A stretch of 64,000 bases of DNA from Sinomonas cellulolyticus (GCF_014656475.1 NZ_BNCM01000015.1:1-64000), one strand, 5' to 3'; positions 16,686 to 24,861 are shown, numbered from the stretch's first letter. Translations and numbers: made by a program. The notes: generated by a model from the letters alone, not told the origin.

Positions 16686-16699
16686 CTAGATCGATCTAG
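16686..16699. promoter_or_regulatory. LacI-type operator, copy 2
   Basis: Identical CTAGATCGATCTAG palindrome, 29 bp before the dehydrogenase ATG and 48 bp centre-to-centre from copy 1. It probably overlaps the promoter of the 16729 operon. Confidence 0.7.
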
Positions 16700-16728
16700 A
16701 TCACCGTTCTCAACCTTGGGAGGACCCC

Positions 16729-17855
16729 ATGAGCTACCAGACCGTCGACTCGTCGCGGACCCCGCCCGTGCGCATCGGACTCATCGGCGCCGGCTGGATG
16801 GGGGCGTTCCACGCCCGCAGCCTCGCACAGTGGATCCCGGGGGCGACGCTCGCGGCGATCGCCGACCCCGCTGTTGAGGCCGCCACGAAGCTCGCGGCAG
16901 AGCTCGGCGTCGAGAAGGTCACCGCGGAGGCAGCCGACCTCTTCGCGGACCCCGAGATCGACGCAGTCGTCATCGCCGGCCCATCCGGTTCCACGCGCCG
17001 CTCTCGATTGCCGCCGCCCGCGCGGGCAAGCACGTGTTCTGCGAGAAGCCCGGTTCGACGACGCTCGAGGAGCTCGGAGAGGTCGAAGCCGCGGTCGCCG
17101 AGGCGGGCGTGCACTGGCAGATTGGCTTCAACCGCCGCTATGGCTCCGATTTCCTCGCCGCCCGCCGCGACCTCGCCGCCGGCGTCATCGGCACGCCCCA
17201 GCTCCTCCGGTCCCTCACGCGGGACCCGGGCACCGGCTCGATCCCGAACGCCGCCCGCGTCCCGCAGTGGACCATGTTCCTCGAAACGCTCATCCACGAC
17301 TTCGACGCCCTCAACTGGATGAACCCCGGCGCCGAACCGCTCACCGTCCACGTCCTCGCGGATGCCCTCGTGGAGCCCTTGTTCAAGCCCGCGGGCTTCA
17401 TCGACACGGCGGTCGTCACGATCCGGTACAGCAACGGAGCCATCGCCGTTGCCGAGGCCAGCTTCTCCGCGCTCTACGGCTACGACGTGCGCGGGGAGAC
17501 CTTCGGCTCGGCCGGGATGGTCCAGGCAGGTCGTCCGACGGAGACCGCAGCCCGCCGCTACACCGCCGCGGGCTTGGGTGCCGAGACCCCGCGTTTGAAC
17601 ATCGAGCTCTTTGCCGACGCCTACCGCGACGAGCTCGCCGACTTTGCTGTCCACGTCGCCGCGCGTCGGGACGGCGCGGAGTCGCCCGACCACGGCGTGC
17701 CGCTCACGCCAGGCCTCGCCGACGCGAGGCGAGCACTCGCCGTCGCCCGCGCGTGCATCGAGTCGGTGCAGAGCGGGGCGCCGGCCGACGTGGTCGGTTC
17801 GACGCTCGACGCTGCGCCGGAAGGCGCGCAGGCCGTCGCCGGGGCGGCGCCGTGA
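16729..17855 (+). pseudogene. Gfo/Idh/MocA family oxidoreductase, frameshifted
   Basis: The N-terminal frame gives MSYQTV... GLIGAGWMG ... DAVVIAGPS and then degenerates into Arg/Ser-rich sequence. From 16989 a different frame resumes with FHAPLSIAAARAGKHVFCEKP and continues to the end (LIHDFDALNWM, LYGYDVRGE), so together they make a complete dehydrogenase of about 375 residues. One base appears to be missing in tccggttcc at 16984-16992. Either the gene is inactive or there is a sequencing error; the intact downstream frame without other lesions favours an error or a very recent mutation. The family histidine is kept (LIHDFD), while Glu occupies the usual Asp position. The ATG follows GGGAGGA, and the stop overlaps the next gene's GTG. 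Confidence 0.8.
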
Positions 17856-18619
17856 GGCTCGCCGTCTGTGCCGAGATGGTCTTCACGGGCCTGCCGTTCG
17901 CCGAGCGGGTCCGGCGGATCCACGAGGCCGGGTTCGACGTCGAGATGTGGGACTCCCGTACCAAGGACATCGCGGAGCTCAAGGCCACCGGTGCCCGCTT
18001 CTCGTCGATGACGGGCTATGTGTCCGGGTCACTCGTGGAGCCGGACACCGCCGACCAGGTGGTGAGCACCGCGGAAGGCCTCATCCCCACGGCACTCCAG
18101 CTCGGCGTCGAACGCCTCGTGGTGCACCCAGCCGAGCTCGTGGACGGGCAGGCCGCGCGGCCCCACTGGCGCTCGGACGCGGCCATGTGGCTCACGGCCG
18201 CCAAGGCGCTCGAGCGGCTCGGCGAGCTCGGTGCGAGGCACGGCCTCACGTTCTGCCTCGAGAACCTCAACACCGTCCTCGACCACCCGGGCATCCCACT
18301 CGCGCGGGCCAAGGACACGCTCGCGCTCGTGAAGGCCGTGGACCACCCGAACGTGAGGCTCATGCTCGACCTCTACCATGCCCAGATCGGGGAGGGGAAC
18401 CTCATCGAACTCGTGCGCGAGGCCCTGCCGTGGATCGGCGAGATCCAGGTCGCGGACGTGCCCGGCCGCTGCGAGCCAGGCACGGGTGAGATCAACTACG
18501 CGGCCGTGCACCGCGCGCTCGCGGGGGCCGGATATGACGGGACGGTCGGGATGGAGGCCTACGCCGCCGCTGATCCGGACGACGCCCTGAAGGCCTTCGG
18601 GACGGCGTTCGAGCGATAG
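17852..18619 (+). CDS. Hydroxypyruvate isomerase-like TIM barrel
   Basis: A 255-residue TIM barrel close in length and motifs to hydroxypyruvate isomerase (Hyi): FCLENLN (Glu), LMLDLYHAQIGEGN (Asp/His) and IQVADVPGRCEPGTGEINY, the last being a hallmark of the family. MEAY near the C-terminus supplies the final Glu. It may interconvert hydroxypyruvate and tartronate semialdehyde, or act as an epimerase on a larger keto-sugar released by the partner dehydrogenase. The GTG at 17852 overlaps the stop of the frameshifted dehydrogenase. Both genes lie behind the twin CTAGATCGATCTAG operators. Confidence 0.83.
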   Translation: MRLAVCAEMVFTGLPFAERVRRIHEAGFDVEMWDSRTKDIAELKATGARFSSMTGYVSGSLVEPDTADQVVSTAEGLIPTALQLGVERLVVHPAELVDGQAARPHWRSDAAMWLTAAKALERLGELGARHGLTFCLENLNTVLDHPGIPLARAKDTLALVKAVDHPNVRLMLDLYHAQIGEGNLIELVREALPWIGEIQVADVPGRCEPGTGEINYAAVHRALAGAGYDGTVGMEAYAAADPDDALKAFGTAFER

Positions 18620-18629
18620 GCCTGCCAGA

Positions 18630-18689
18630 CTGCATAACTCGGCCCGCGACGCGGCCGGATTCGACCGATACGGGAGCTGAGTTGTGCAG
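18630..18689. repeat. Imperfect inverted repeat in the 18620-18760 intergenic region
   Basis: Arms CTGCATAACTCGGC (18630-18643) and GCTGAGTTGTGCAG (18676-18689) pair at 12 of 14 positions around a 32-base GC-rich centre. It starts 10 bp after the isomerase stop, so it may terminate that operon, or be a dispersed palindromic repeat. Confidence 0.5.
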
Positions 18690-18760
18690 TTCGGTGCACC
18701 ACTCCCACGTCTGAGGGCCGGGCGGTCGACCCGGCCCGCGGTGGGTGGAAGACTGGCGGC

Positions 18761-19336
18761 ATGACCCTGCACATCACAGGCGACGCCGACGCCGACCGCC
18801 TGCTCACCGAGGATCCCCTCGCGCTGCTGATCGGGATGCTCCTGGACCAACAGGTCCCCATGGAGACCGCGTTCGCGGGTCCGCTCAAGATCGCGGACCG
18901 GGCCGGCACCCTCGACGCGGCCGCCCTCGCGCACATGAACCCCGACGAGTTCGCGGCGCTGTTCAAGGAGACCCCCGCCGTGCACCGCTTCCCCGGCTCG
19001 ATGGCGGCCCGGGTGCAAGCGCTGTGCGCAGCGGTCGAGGGGGAGTGGGGCGACGACGCGTCGGCGATCTGGACCCAGGGCGGCCCGGACGGGGCCGAGA
19101 CGCTCAAGCGGCTCAAGAAGCTCCCGGGATTCGGCGAGCAGAAGGCCAAGATCTTCCTCGCGCTGCTCGGCAAGCAGTACGGCTACGAGGGCGCCGGCTG
19201 GCGGGAGGCCTGCGCCCCGTACGGCGAGGAGGGCTCGTACCGCAGCGTGGCGGACATCGTCTCGCCGGAGTCGCTCGGGAAGGTCCGTGAACACAAACGG
19301 GCCATGAAGGCGGCGGCGAAGGCGAAGTCCTCGTAG
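18761..19336 (+). CDS. HhH-GPD family base-excision-repair-like protein
   Basis: A 191-residue protein with the alpha-helical HhH-GPD glycosylase core. The N-terminal helix LLIGMLLDQQVPMETAF resembles the substrate-pocket helix of MutY/Nth relatives, and LKKLPGFGEQKAKIFLALLG (about residues 112-131) is the helix-hairpin-helix. It is shorter than MutY or AlkA, and no iron-sulfur cysteine cluster follows. This fits the uncharacterised actinobacterial HhH-GPD family (TIGR03252, from memory). A DNA glycosylase role is plausible but unproven. It is monocistronic and functionally unrelated to the inositol genes. Confidence 0.8.
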   Translation: MTLHITGDADADRLLTEDPLALLIGMLLDQQVPMETAFAGPLKIADRAGTLDAAALAHMNPDEFAALFKETPAVHRFPGSMAARVQALCAAVEGEWGDDASAIWTQGGPDGAETLKRLKKLPGFGEQKAKIFLALLGKQYGYEGAGWREACAPYGEEGSYRSVADIVSPESLGKVREHKRAMKAAAKAKSS

Positions 19337-19376
19337 GACGCGCCCCACGGCCCCAGCACAGTACCGCGTGGCCGGC

Positions 19377-20864
19377 TCAGCCCCCGGCGTGCCCGGGGGC
19401 GCCCCCTCCTCCGGCCGCCCCGGCGTCCGCGTGCCGCGGGCTGGCCGGGTTGAGGAGCGAGTGCCGGCGTGAGTAGCCGAAGTAGATGGCAAGGCCGATC
19501 ACGAGCCAGACCCCGAACCGCACCCAGGTCTCCCACGGCAGGGAGATGATGAGCCAGAGCGAGAAGAGGACGCCTACGGCTGGCACCACTGGCATCCACG
19601 GGGTCCTGAAGGAGCGGGGGATCTCGGGGCTGCGGTAGCGCAGCGCGATGACCGCGATGCACACCACCACGAAGGCGGAGAGGATGCCGATGTTGGTCAG
19701 CTCGGCGACCGTGTTGATGGGCAGCACGCCCGCCAGCAGGGCCGAGCCGATGCCGACGATCCATGTGACGCGGGTGGGGACGTGGCGCTTGGGGTCGGTC
19801 CTGGCGAACCACTTGGGGAGCAGCCCGTCGCGGCTCATGGAGAACCAGACGCGCGTCACGCCGAGCATGAACGTGAGCATGACCGTGAGGATCGAGATGA
19901 TTGCCCCGACGGCGATGATGTCCGCGACCCCGCCGAGGCCCACCGAGGCGAACGCCGTTGCGAAGCCTGACTTGGGGTCGATCTGGGTGTAGTTCTGCAT
20001 GCCCGTGAGCACGAGCGTGGCGAGGACGTACAGGGCCATCGCGATGACGAGCGAGTAGATGATCGCCTTGGGCATGTGCTTCGTGGCGTCCCTCGACTCC
20101 TCGGCGGCGGTGCTCATGGCGTCGTAGCCGAACACCGCGAAGAACACCGTGGCCGCGCCGGTCATGACCCCCCCGAACCCGAACGGGAAGTACGGGTGGT
20201 AGTTGGCGCTGTTGATGTGGAACACGCCGAGCACCACGATGACCACCACGAGGAGTACCTTCAGCGCCACGACGAACAGCTCGAACCGGCCCGTGCTCTG
20301 GATGCCACGCGTCAGGATCCAGGCCGTGAGCAGGCACAGGATGATCGCGAAGAGGTCGACGACGTGGCCCTCCCCGGTGCCGGGGGCGCCGAGCATCCAC
20401 GCCGGCAGGTCGACGCCCAGCTGGCCCACCAGGAACCCGAAGTACCCGGAGATGCCGATTGCGACGACGGCGACGATGGCCGTGTACTCGAGCAGGAGGT
20501 CCCAGCCGATGAACCAGCCCACCACCTCGCCGAGAGACGCGTACCCGTAGGTGTAGGCGGAGCCAGCCTTGGGGATCATTCCGGCGAACTCGGCGTAGGA
20601 GAGCGCCGCGGCGGCACTCGCGACGCCCGCGATGAGGAAGGAGATGAGCACGGCGGGTCCGGCGGTCTTGTGGGCCACTGCGCCCGCGAGCGAGAAGATG
20701 CCCGCACCGATGATCCCGCCCACGCCGATCGCGGTCAGCTGCCACAGCCCCAGGGACTTGGAGAGATGGCCGATGCCCTGCTCCTCCTCGATCTCGCCGA
20801 TTGGCTTGCGGCGGAGTATGGAATGGTTCGCCTGGCTCGATTCCGGCCGTTTGGATTCCGACAT
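19377..20864 (-). CDS. APC superfamily amino-acid permease (cationic amino-acid transporter type)
   Basis: A 495-residue integral membrane protein with about 12-13 hydrophobic segments. The first membrane helix carries GVGGIIGAGIFSLAG, the unwound substrate-binding motif of APC transporters. The C-terminal part (LRYRSPEIPRSFRTPWMP) is typical of the CAT-like branch found in Gram-positive bacteria. Proton- or sodium-coupled uptake of an amino acid is likely; the specific substrate cannot be read from the sequence. The ATG at 20864 follows AAGAGGAGC. It stands alone between two regulatory modules and ends in an Ala/Gly-rich cytoplasmic tail. Confidence 0.88.
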   Translation of the reverse strand: MSESKRPESSQANHSILRRKPIGEIEEEQGIGHLSKSLGLWQLTAIGVGGIIGAGIFSLAGAVAHKTAGPAVLISFLIAGVASAAAALSYAEFAGMIPKAGSAYTYGYASLGEVVGWFIGWDLLLEYTAIVAVVAIGISGYFGFLVGQLGVDLPAWMLGAPGTGEGHVVDLFAIILCLLTAWILTRGIQSTGRFELFVVALKVLLVVVIVVLGVFHINSANYHPYFPFGFGGVMTGAATVFFAVFGYDAMSTAAEESRDATKHMPKAIIYSLVIAMALYVLATLVLTGMQNYTQIDPKSGFATAFASVGLGGVADIIAVGAIISILTVMLTFMLGVTRVWFSMSRDGLLPKWFARTDPKRHVPTRVTWIVGIGSALLAGVLPINTVAELTNIGILSAFVVVCIAVIALRYRSPEIPRSFRTPWMPVVPAVGVLFSLWLIISLPWETWVRFGVWLVIGLAIYFGYSRRHSLLNPASPRHADAGAAGGGGAPGHAGG

Positions 20865-20960
20865 CGCGACGCTCCTCTTCGCGTGCTGTGGTGCTCGACC
20901 CTCCGCACGCTACTCCGGGTTCTGGGGCACGTCAGCGGTTGGCTGCGCGATCCGGTTGGT

Positions 20961-22022
20961 TCACGATGTCCGGCCCACGGCGTCGGGCGGCGGCGCCGTG
21001 CTGGTGCGCACCTTGAGCTCCGGCTCGAGGAGCACGACGGCGGGGGGAGCCGCCGCGCTCCCCGTTCCCTCCTCCGCCTGCGCCGGGCCTGCCGCGCGAA
21101 CCCGTGGCCCACGGCCGACGCGCTCCGCGAGGAGCCGCGCCGCTACCCGTCCCGCCTCGCGGCTTGCGTTGTCCACGCTCGTGAGGCCGACGGCCCGCAG
21201 CCTCGAGGCCGGCGTGTCGTCGTAGCCCGCGAGCGAGAGGTCCCCGGGGACGCGGAGCCCGAGCTCCTCTGCCGCGGAGAGCGCACCGAAGGCGGCCATG
21301 TCGTTGACGGCGAACAGCGCCGTCGGCCGAGGACCTGTGCTGAGCGCGGCCAGGGCGGCCCGCCGGCCCGCCTCCTCGGTCAGGCCTGCCTGGACGGCGA
21401 CTGCCTCGAGTCCGGCGAGTCGGGACTCGTCTTCGAATCCGGTCCGACGCGCCTCGCCCACGGCCGTGCCGGGGGCCGAGAGGTGCGCGATCCTGCGGTG
21501 CCCCAGCGCGGCGAGGTGGCGGACCACGCGGCGGGCGCCCTCGGCGTCGTCATTCGTCACCACGGAGGCGCCGGCGACCTGGGCGCTCGCGGCGCCGACC
21601 TGGATCACGGGGACGGTGCCGTGCTCGGGGAGGGCGACCGCGCCGTCGAGGGTCCCGACGAGGATCAGGCCCTCGACGCGCAGCTCGAGGAACCGCTCCG
21701 CGAGTGCCGCGCCCTCAAGCCGCCAGTCGCCCAGCAGCGGGCTGAGCCCAGCCTCGTGGAGGCCCTCCGAGAGCCCCTCGACGGCCGGGACGAACCAGGG
21801 GTTGCGGAGGTCGTCGAGGATGAGGCCTACGATTCCGCTGCGCGCCGAGCCCATGGCCCGCGCTGCGGCGTTGGGGCGGTAGCCGAGATCCGCCGCGGCC
21901 GCGAGGACGGCCTGCCGCTTGGCGTCGCTCACGTAGCCGGTGCCGCGCAGGGCCAGCGACGCCGCGGATTTCGAGACACCTGCCCGCGCGGCGACGTCCA
22001 GGATCGTGACCGACTTCGCCAT
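20961..22022 (-). CDS. LacI-family transcriptional regulator (module 22150)
   Basis: A 353-residue repressor. The HTH reads TILDVAARAGVSKSAASLAL, sharing the SKS recognition-helix start with the repressor at 12079. The hinge AARAMGSARSGIVGLI and effector domain follow. The final 60 or so residues contain an Ala/Pro-rich insertion (RAAGPAQAEEGTGSAAAPPA) before the conserved TSTAPP end. The ATG at 22022 has GGAGGTG upstream. It is divergent from the 22150 dehydrogenase, in front of which lies the palindrome GGAACGTTCC, almost identical to that before 10031, so it may control both. Confidence 0.9.
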   Translation of the reverse strand: MAKSVTILDVAARAGVSKSAASLALRGTGYVSDAKRQAVLAAAADLGYRPNAAARAMGSARSGIVGLILDDLRNPWFVPAVEGLSEGLHEAGLSPLLGDWRLEGAALAERFLELRVEGLILVGTLDGAVALPEHGTVPVIQVGAASAQVAGASVVTNDDAEGARRVVRHLAALGHRRIAHLSAPGTAVGEARRTGFEDESRLAGLEAVAVQAGLTEEAGRRAALAALSTGPRPTALFAVNDMAAFGALSAAEELGLRVPGDLSLAGYDDTPASRLRAVGLTSVDNASREAGRVAARLLAERVGRGPRVRAAGPAQAEEGTGSAAAPPAVVLLEPELKVRTSTAPPPDAVGRTS

Positions 22023-22047
22023 CCGGCACCTCCATCTGGTCGACGAC

Positions 22048-22119
22048 TTGTCAGGACAAACCTTGACCGGAAGTCCCGGTCCTGTGCATACTCTAGTGCA
22101 GGATATTGGAACGTTCCCA
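22048..22119 (+). promoter_or_regulatory. Promoter/operator region of the 22150 dehydrogenase
   Basis: TTGTCAGGACAAA (22048-22060) is the most palindromic version of the shared box; its reverse strand TGTCCTGACA matches KGWCHTRACA at all ten positions. TTGACC at 22063-22068 and CATACT at 22087-22092 make a candidate promoter (18-bp spacing). TGGAACGTTCCCA (core palindrome 22108-22117) is the LacI-type operator just downstream. Confidence 0.65.
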
Positions 22120-22149
22120 TAGGCGTTCCGGAGCGACAAAGGAGTGTCC

Positions 22150-23208
22150 ATGGCCCAGCCCACCACGCCCATCAGAACAGTGGCCCTCGGCCTCGTAGGA
22201 GTCGGCCGGATCGGAGTCATGCACGCGAGGAACATCGCCGCCCTCGTCCCGGCATTCGCCAAGCGTGGGATCGACCTGCGCCTCGCGCTCACGGACGTCG
22301 CCGAGGAGCACGCGCGCGGCGTGGCCGCCGAGGTCGGGGCGGAGTTCGTGCCGGGCGGGGCCCCGGGCCTGATTGCCCGCGGGGTCGACGGGCTCGTCAT
22401 CGCCACCGGCACGCAGACCCACCCCGAGCTCATCCGGGCCGGCGTCGACGCCGGCGTCCCGGTGTTCTGCGAGAAGCCGGTGGCCGGGTCCGTGGCGGAT
22501 TCGCTGCCGATCCTCGCGTACATCGTGGACAAGGGCGGAACGGTGCAGATCGGCCACCAGCGCCGCTTCGACGCCGGCTACCTCGAGGCCAAGCGGAGCT
22601 TCGACGCCGGCGAGATCGGCTGGATCCACTCCCTCCGCGCCATGACGGGAGACATGTTCCCGCCCTCGATCGAGTTCCTCGCGACTTCGGGCGGCCTCTT
22701 CCGTGACTGCTCGGTCCACGACTTCGACATCCTCCGGTGGCTCACGGGCCGCGAGATCGTGGAGGTCTATGCACGTGGCTCCAACAACGGCGACCCGGCC
22801 ATCGGGGAGATCGGCGACGTCGACACGGCGCTCGCCGTCGTGACCTTCGACGACGGGACGGTCGGCACCGTGTCCGCGACCCGCTACAACGGCGCCGGGC
22901 ACGACGTCCGCCTCGAGGTCCAGGGTTCGAAGTCCTCGGTGATGGTGGGCCTGGACGAGAAGACCGCGCTCCGGTCCACGGAGCCGGACGTGGCCTTTCC
23001 CGCGGGCGAAACGCACGAGACGTTCGCCGAGCGCTTCGACGCCGCCTACCGGGCCGAGCTCGGCGCGTTCGTCGAGCTCGTGCTGGGCGAGCGCGAGAAC
23101 CCCTGCACTCCCGAGGACGCCGTCGCGGCCTCCCGCGTGGCCGACGCCGCGCAGGAGTCCCTCGAGACCGGAGCCCCGGTGAGGGTTGCGGTGGCCGCGC
23201 GCGCGTGA
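22150..23208 (+). CDS. Gfo/Idh/MocA dehydrogenase, inositol/scyllo-inositol dehydrogenase-like
   Basis: A 352-residue dehydrogenase: GVGRIGVMHARN near the N-terminus, FCEKPVAG (K109), and D186-x3-H190 in DCSVHDFDILRWLTG, so the inositol dehydrogenase triad is intact. GHQRRFDAGY corresponds to the substrate-binding loop. It probably oxidises an inositol stereoisomer with NAD(P). The ATG at 22150 is preferred over GTG 22144 because AAGGAG ends 6 bases before it. The gene is monocistronic, controlled by its own divergent LacI and an IolR-type box, and ends before a strong bidirectional hairpin. Actinobacteria often carry several such paralogues with overlapping inositol isomer ranges. Confidence 0.87.
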   Translation: MAQPTTPIRTVALGLVGVGRIGVMHARNIAALVPAFAKRGIDLRLALTDVAEEHARGVAAEVGAEFVPGGAPGLIARGVDGLVIATGTQTHPELIRAGVDAGVPVFCEKPVAGSVADSLPILAYIVDKGGTVQIGHQRRFDAGYLEAKRSFDAGEIGWIHSLRAMTGDMFPPSIEFLATSGGLFRDCSVHDFDILRWLTGREIVEVYARGSNNGDPAIGEIGDVDTALAVVTFDDGTVGTVSATRYNGAGHDVRLEVQGSKSSVMVGLDEKTALRSTEPDVAFPAGETHETFAERFDAAYRAELGAFVELVLGERENPCTPEDAVAASRVADAAQESLETGAPVRVAVAARA

Positions 23209-23228
23209 GCGCCGCAGCCGGCGACGAC

Positions 23229-23270
23229 GACGTCGGCGGGCCGCCTCCCGAGAGGCGACCCGCCGGCGTC
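23229..23270. terminator. Bidirectional terminator between convergent genes
   Basis: An 18-bp stem (GACGTCGGCGGGCCGCCT against AGGCGACCCGCCGGCGTC, two mispairs) with a 6-base loop between convergent genes, followed on the plus strand by GTTGCTTCTT. Confidence 0.7.
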
Positions 23271-23286
23271 GTTGCTTCTTCTGGCG

Positions 23287-24861
23287 CTACTTGGAGCCGA
23301 GGAAGATCGGGTTCGTCAGCGCGGCCATCGGCCCGAGCGGGAGGTTCGGGCCCATCTCGGTGCCGCTGCCCGAGGTGCCGTCGCCCTTCGGGTGGCGGAC
23401 CTCGACGCGGAGGTAGGCGGCCAGCTGCGGCGTCGTGACCCAGGTGACCGTACCCTGGCCCGAGGCGGGGAGCGTCACCTGCTGCGTCTGGCCCTCGTCG
23501 GTGATGAAGCGGACCACGCCGTTGGGGACCCCGCCGACCTTTGCCGTCACCGTGACCGGGGCGTCCGGGGCCACATCGAGGCGTTCGCCGATGCCTGCGG
23601 TCTTTCCGCCTGACTTCACGGTGAGGTCGAGGGTGATGTCCGCCGACTGCGCGATCCACGAGCGCCCGCTGCGGATCCCCTCCAGGATCGCGTCGTGCGA
23701 GAGTGCCGCGGCGTTGACCACGTTGTGCGGCCAGCCGATGACCTGCGGGGAGCTGTGCGCGTCGCTGTTGCCCATGGCCGGCAGCCAGCGGCCGTTGGTC
23801 CGGACGGAGTGGACGAGCATCGAGTCCCACGTGCTGATCGACATCTCGTCGTCGTGGGTCCAGGGGCCCGTCCAGACCTCGACGGCGTCGGCGTCGTCGT
23901 AGCCGAACTTCCACCGGCACGCGACGTAGGGGCAGTACGGGTGGGCCGGGACCACGAGCCCGCCCCGGGAGTGGATGAGCTGGGCGGCGTCCTCGAAGCC
24001 CTTGTCTCGGGCGCGGTAGCGCCAGTCGATCCAGTCCCCGGGCGGCAGCCCGAGCGCGAGGTAGTGGCCGTTGCGGGTGGTGACCTCCTCGCCGGTCAGG
24101 ATGAGGAGGTCATTGCCGGCGAGCGGGCCCCACACCCCGTGGGAGGCGGGCGTGTTGTGGTCAGTGGAGATCATGAAGTCGAGCCGGGCGGCCCGGGCGC
24201 CGGCGGCCACCTCGTCCGGGGTCCGCTTGCCGTCCGAGTAGACGGTGTGCAGGTGGGCGTCGCCACGGTACCAGCCCGCGCCCTTGCCGGCCACAGCCTG
24301 CGCCGGGTACTTCGGCTGGAAGGGAGCGCCGTCCGGGCCGTAGTCGAGGGTGACGGTGACCGAGTAGTCGAGTCCGGCCTCGGCGACCTGGTACGGCCCG
24401 AGGGCGATGTTCCAGGTGCCCTTGCCGATCGGTCCGGGCAGGTAGCCAGGTGTGGCCTCTTCGGCGCTGATGAAGAACTCGGTCCGGAAGCCGCCGGACC
24501 AGCCGCGGAAGCCCTTGCCCTGGAGGCGCGTGCCCTGCTCATCGAAGATGCCGATGTCGCAGGAGTTGGAGAGCAGGCCCGGGGCCACCGCGGGCTTGCT
24601 GTAGGTGTAGGAGACGCTGATCTTGTTCACGCCCGCGGGGACTTCCACGGGCAGGTAGACGAAGTCGGCCGCGCCCGGATCCAGGTGGCCGGTGATCGTC
24701 TTGGTCTTCTGCGTTCCGCTGTCCGCGGCCGCGAAGCTCATGGGTGCCAGGGTCAGAGCCGCGCCGGTGAGCGCGGCCGCCAGGAAGCCCCGGCGTGAGG
24801 GGGACAGGAGGGCAGGGGTGTCGCCGCTGTGGGCCTTGCAGGGAGATGTCACCCGCGACAT
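23287..24861 (-). CDS. Tat-exported CehA/McbA-type PHP metallohydrolase
   Basis: A 524-residue protein with a twin-arginine signal (SRRGFLAA at residues 22-29, then a hydrophobic stretch and an AAA cleavage zone). Residues about 50-185 form a beta-rich N-terminal domain. From about 195 a PHP-domain phosphoesterase follows: GDAHLHTVYSDG, STDHN, TGEEVT, HPYCPY and GNSDAHS carry the His/Asp/Glu metal ligands. A C-terminal beta domain ends the protein. CehA/McbA relatives include carbamate-insecticide hydrolases and phosphoesterases; the substrate here is unknown. The presence of a signal and both flanking beta domains suggests an extracellular phosphodiesterase or hydrolase. It is monocistronic. 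Confidence 0.85.
   Translation of the reverse strand: MSRVTSPCKAHSGDTPALLSPSRRGFLAAALTGAALTLAPMSFAAADSGTQKTKTITGHLDPGAADFVYLPVEVPAGVNKISVSYTYSKPAVAPGLLSNSCDIGIFDEQGTRLQGKGFRGWSGGFRTEFFISAEEATPGYLPGPIGKGTWNIALGPYQVAEAGLDYSVTVTLDYGPDGAPFQPKYPAQAVAGKGAGWYRGDAHLHTVYSDGKRTPDEVAAGARAARLDFMISTDHNTPASHGVWGPLAGNDLLILTGEEVTTRNGHYLALGLPPGDWIDWRYRARDKGFEDAAQLIHSRGGLVVPAHPYCPYVACRWKFGYDDADAVEVWTGPWTHDDEMSISTWDSMLVHSVRTNGRWLPAMGNSDAHSSPQVIGWPHNVVNAAALSHDAILEGIRSGRSWIAQSADITLDLTVKSGGKTAGIGERLDVAPDAPVTVTAKVGGVPNGVVRFITDEGQTQQVTLPASGQGTVTWVTTPQLAAYLRVEVRHPKGDGTSGSGTEMGPNLPLGPMAALTNPIFLGSK

Noticed and set aside
20076..22706. An 876-codon plus-strand open frame across the permease and lacI genes
   Set aside because: It spans two real minus-strand genes, their intergenic region and part of the 22150 gene in the wrong frame; no family resemblance.
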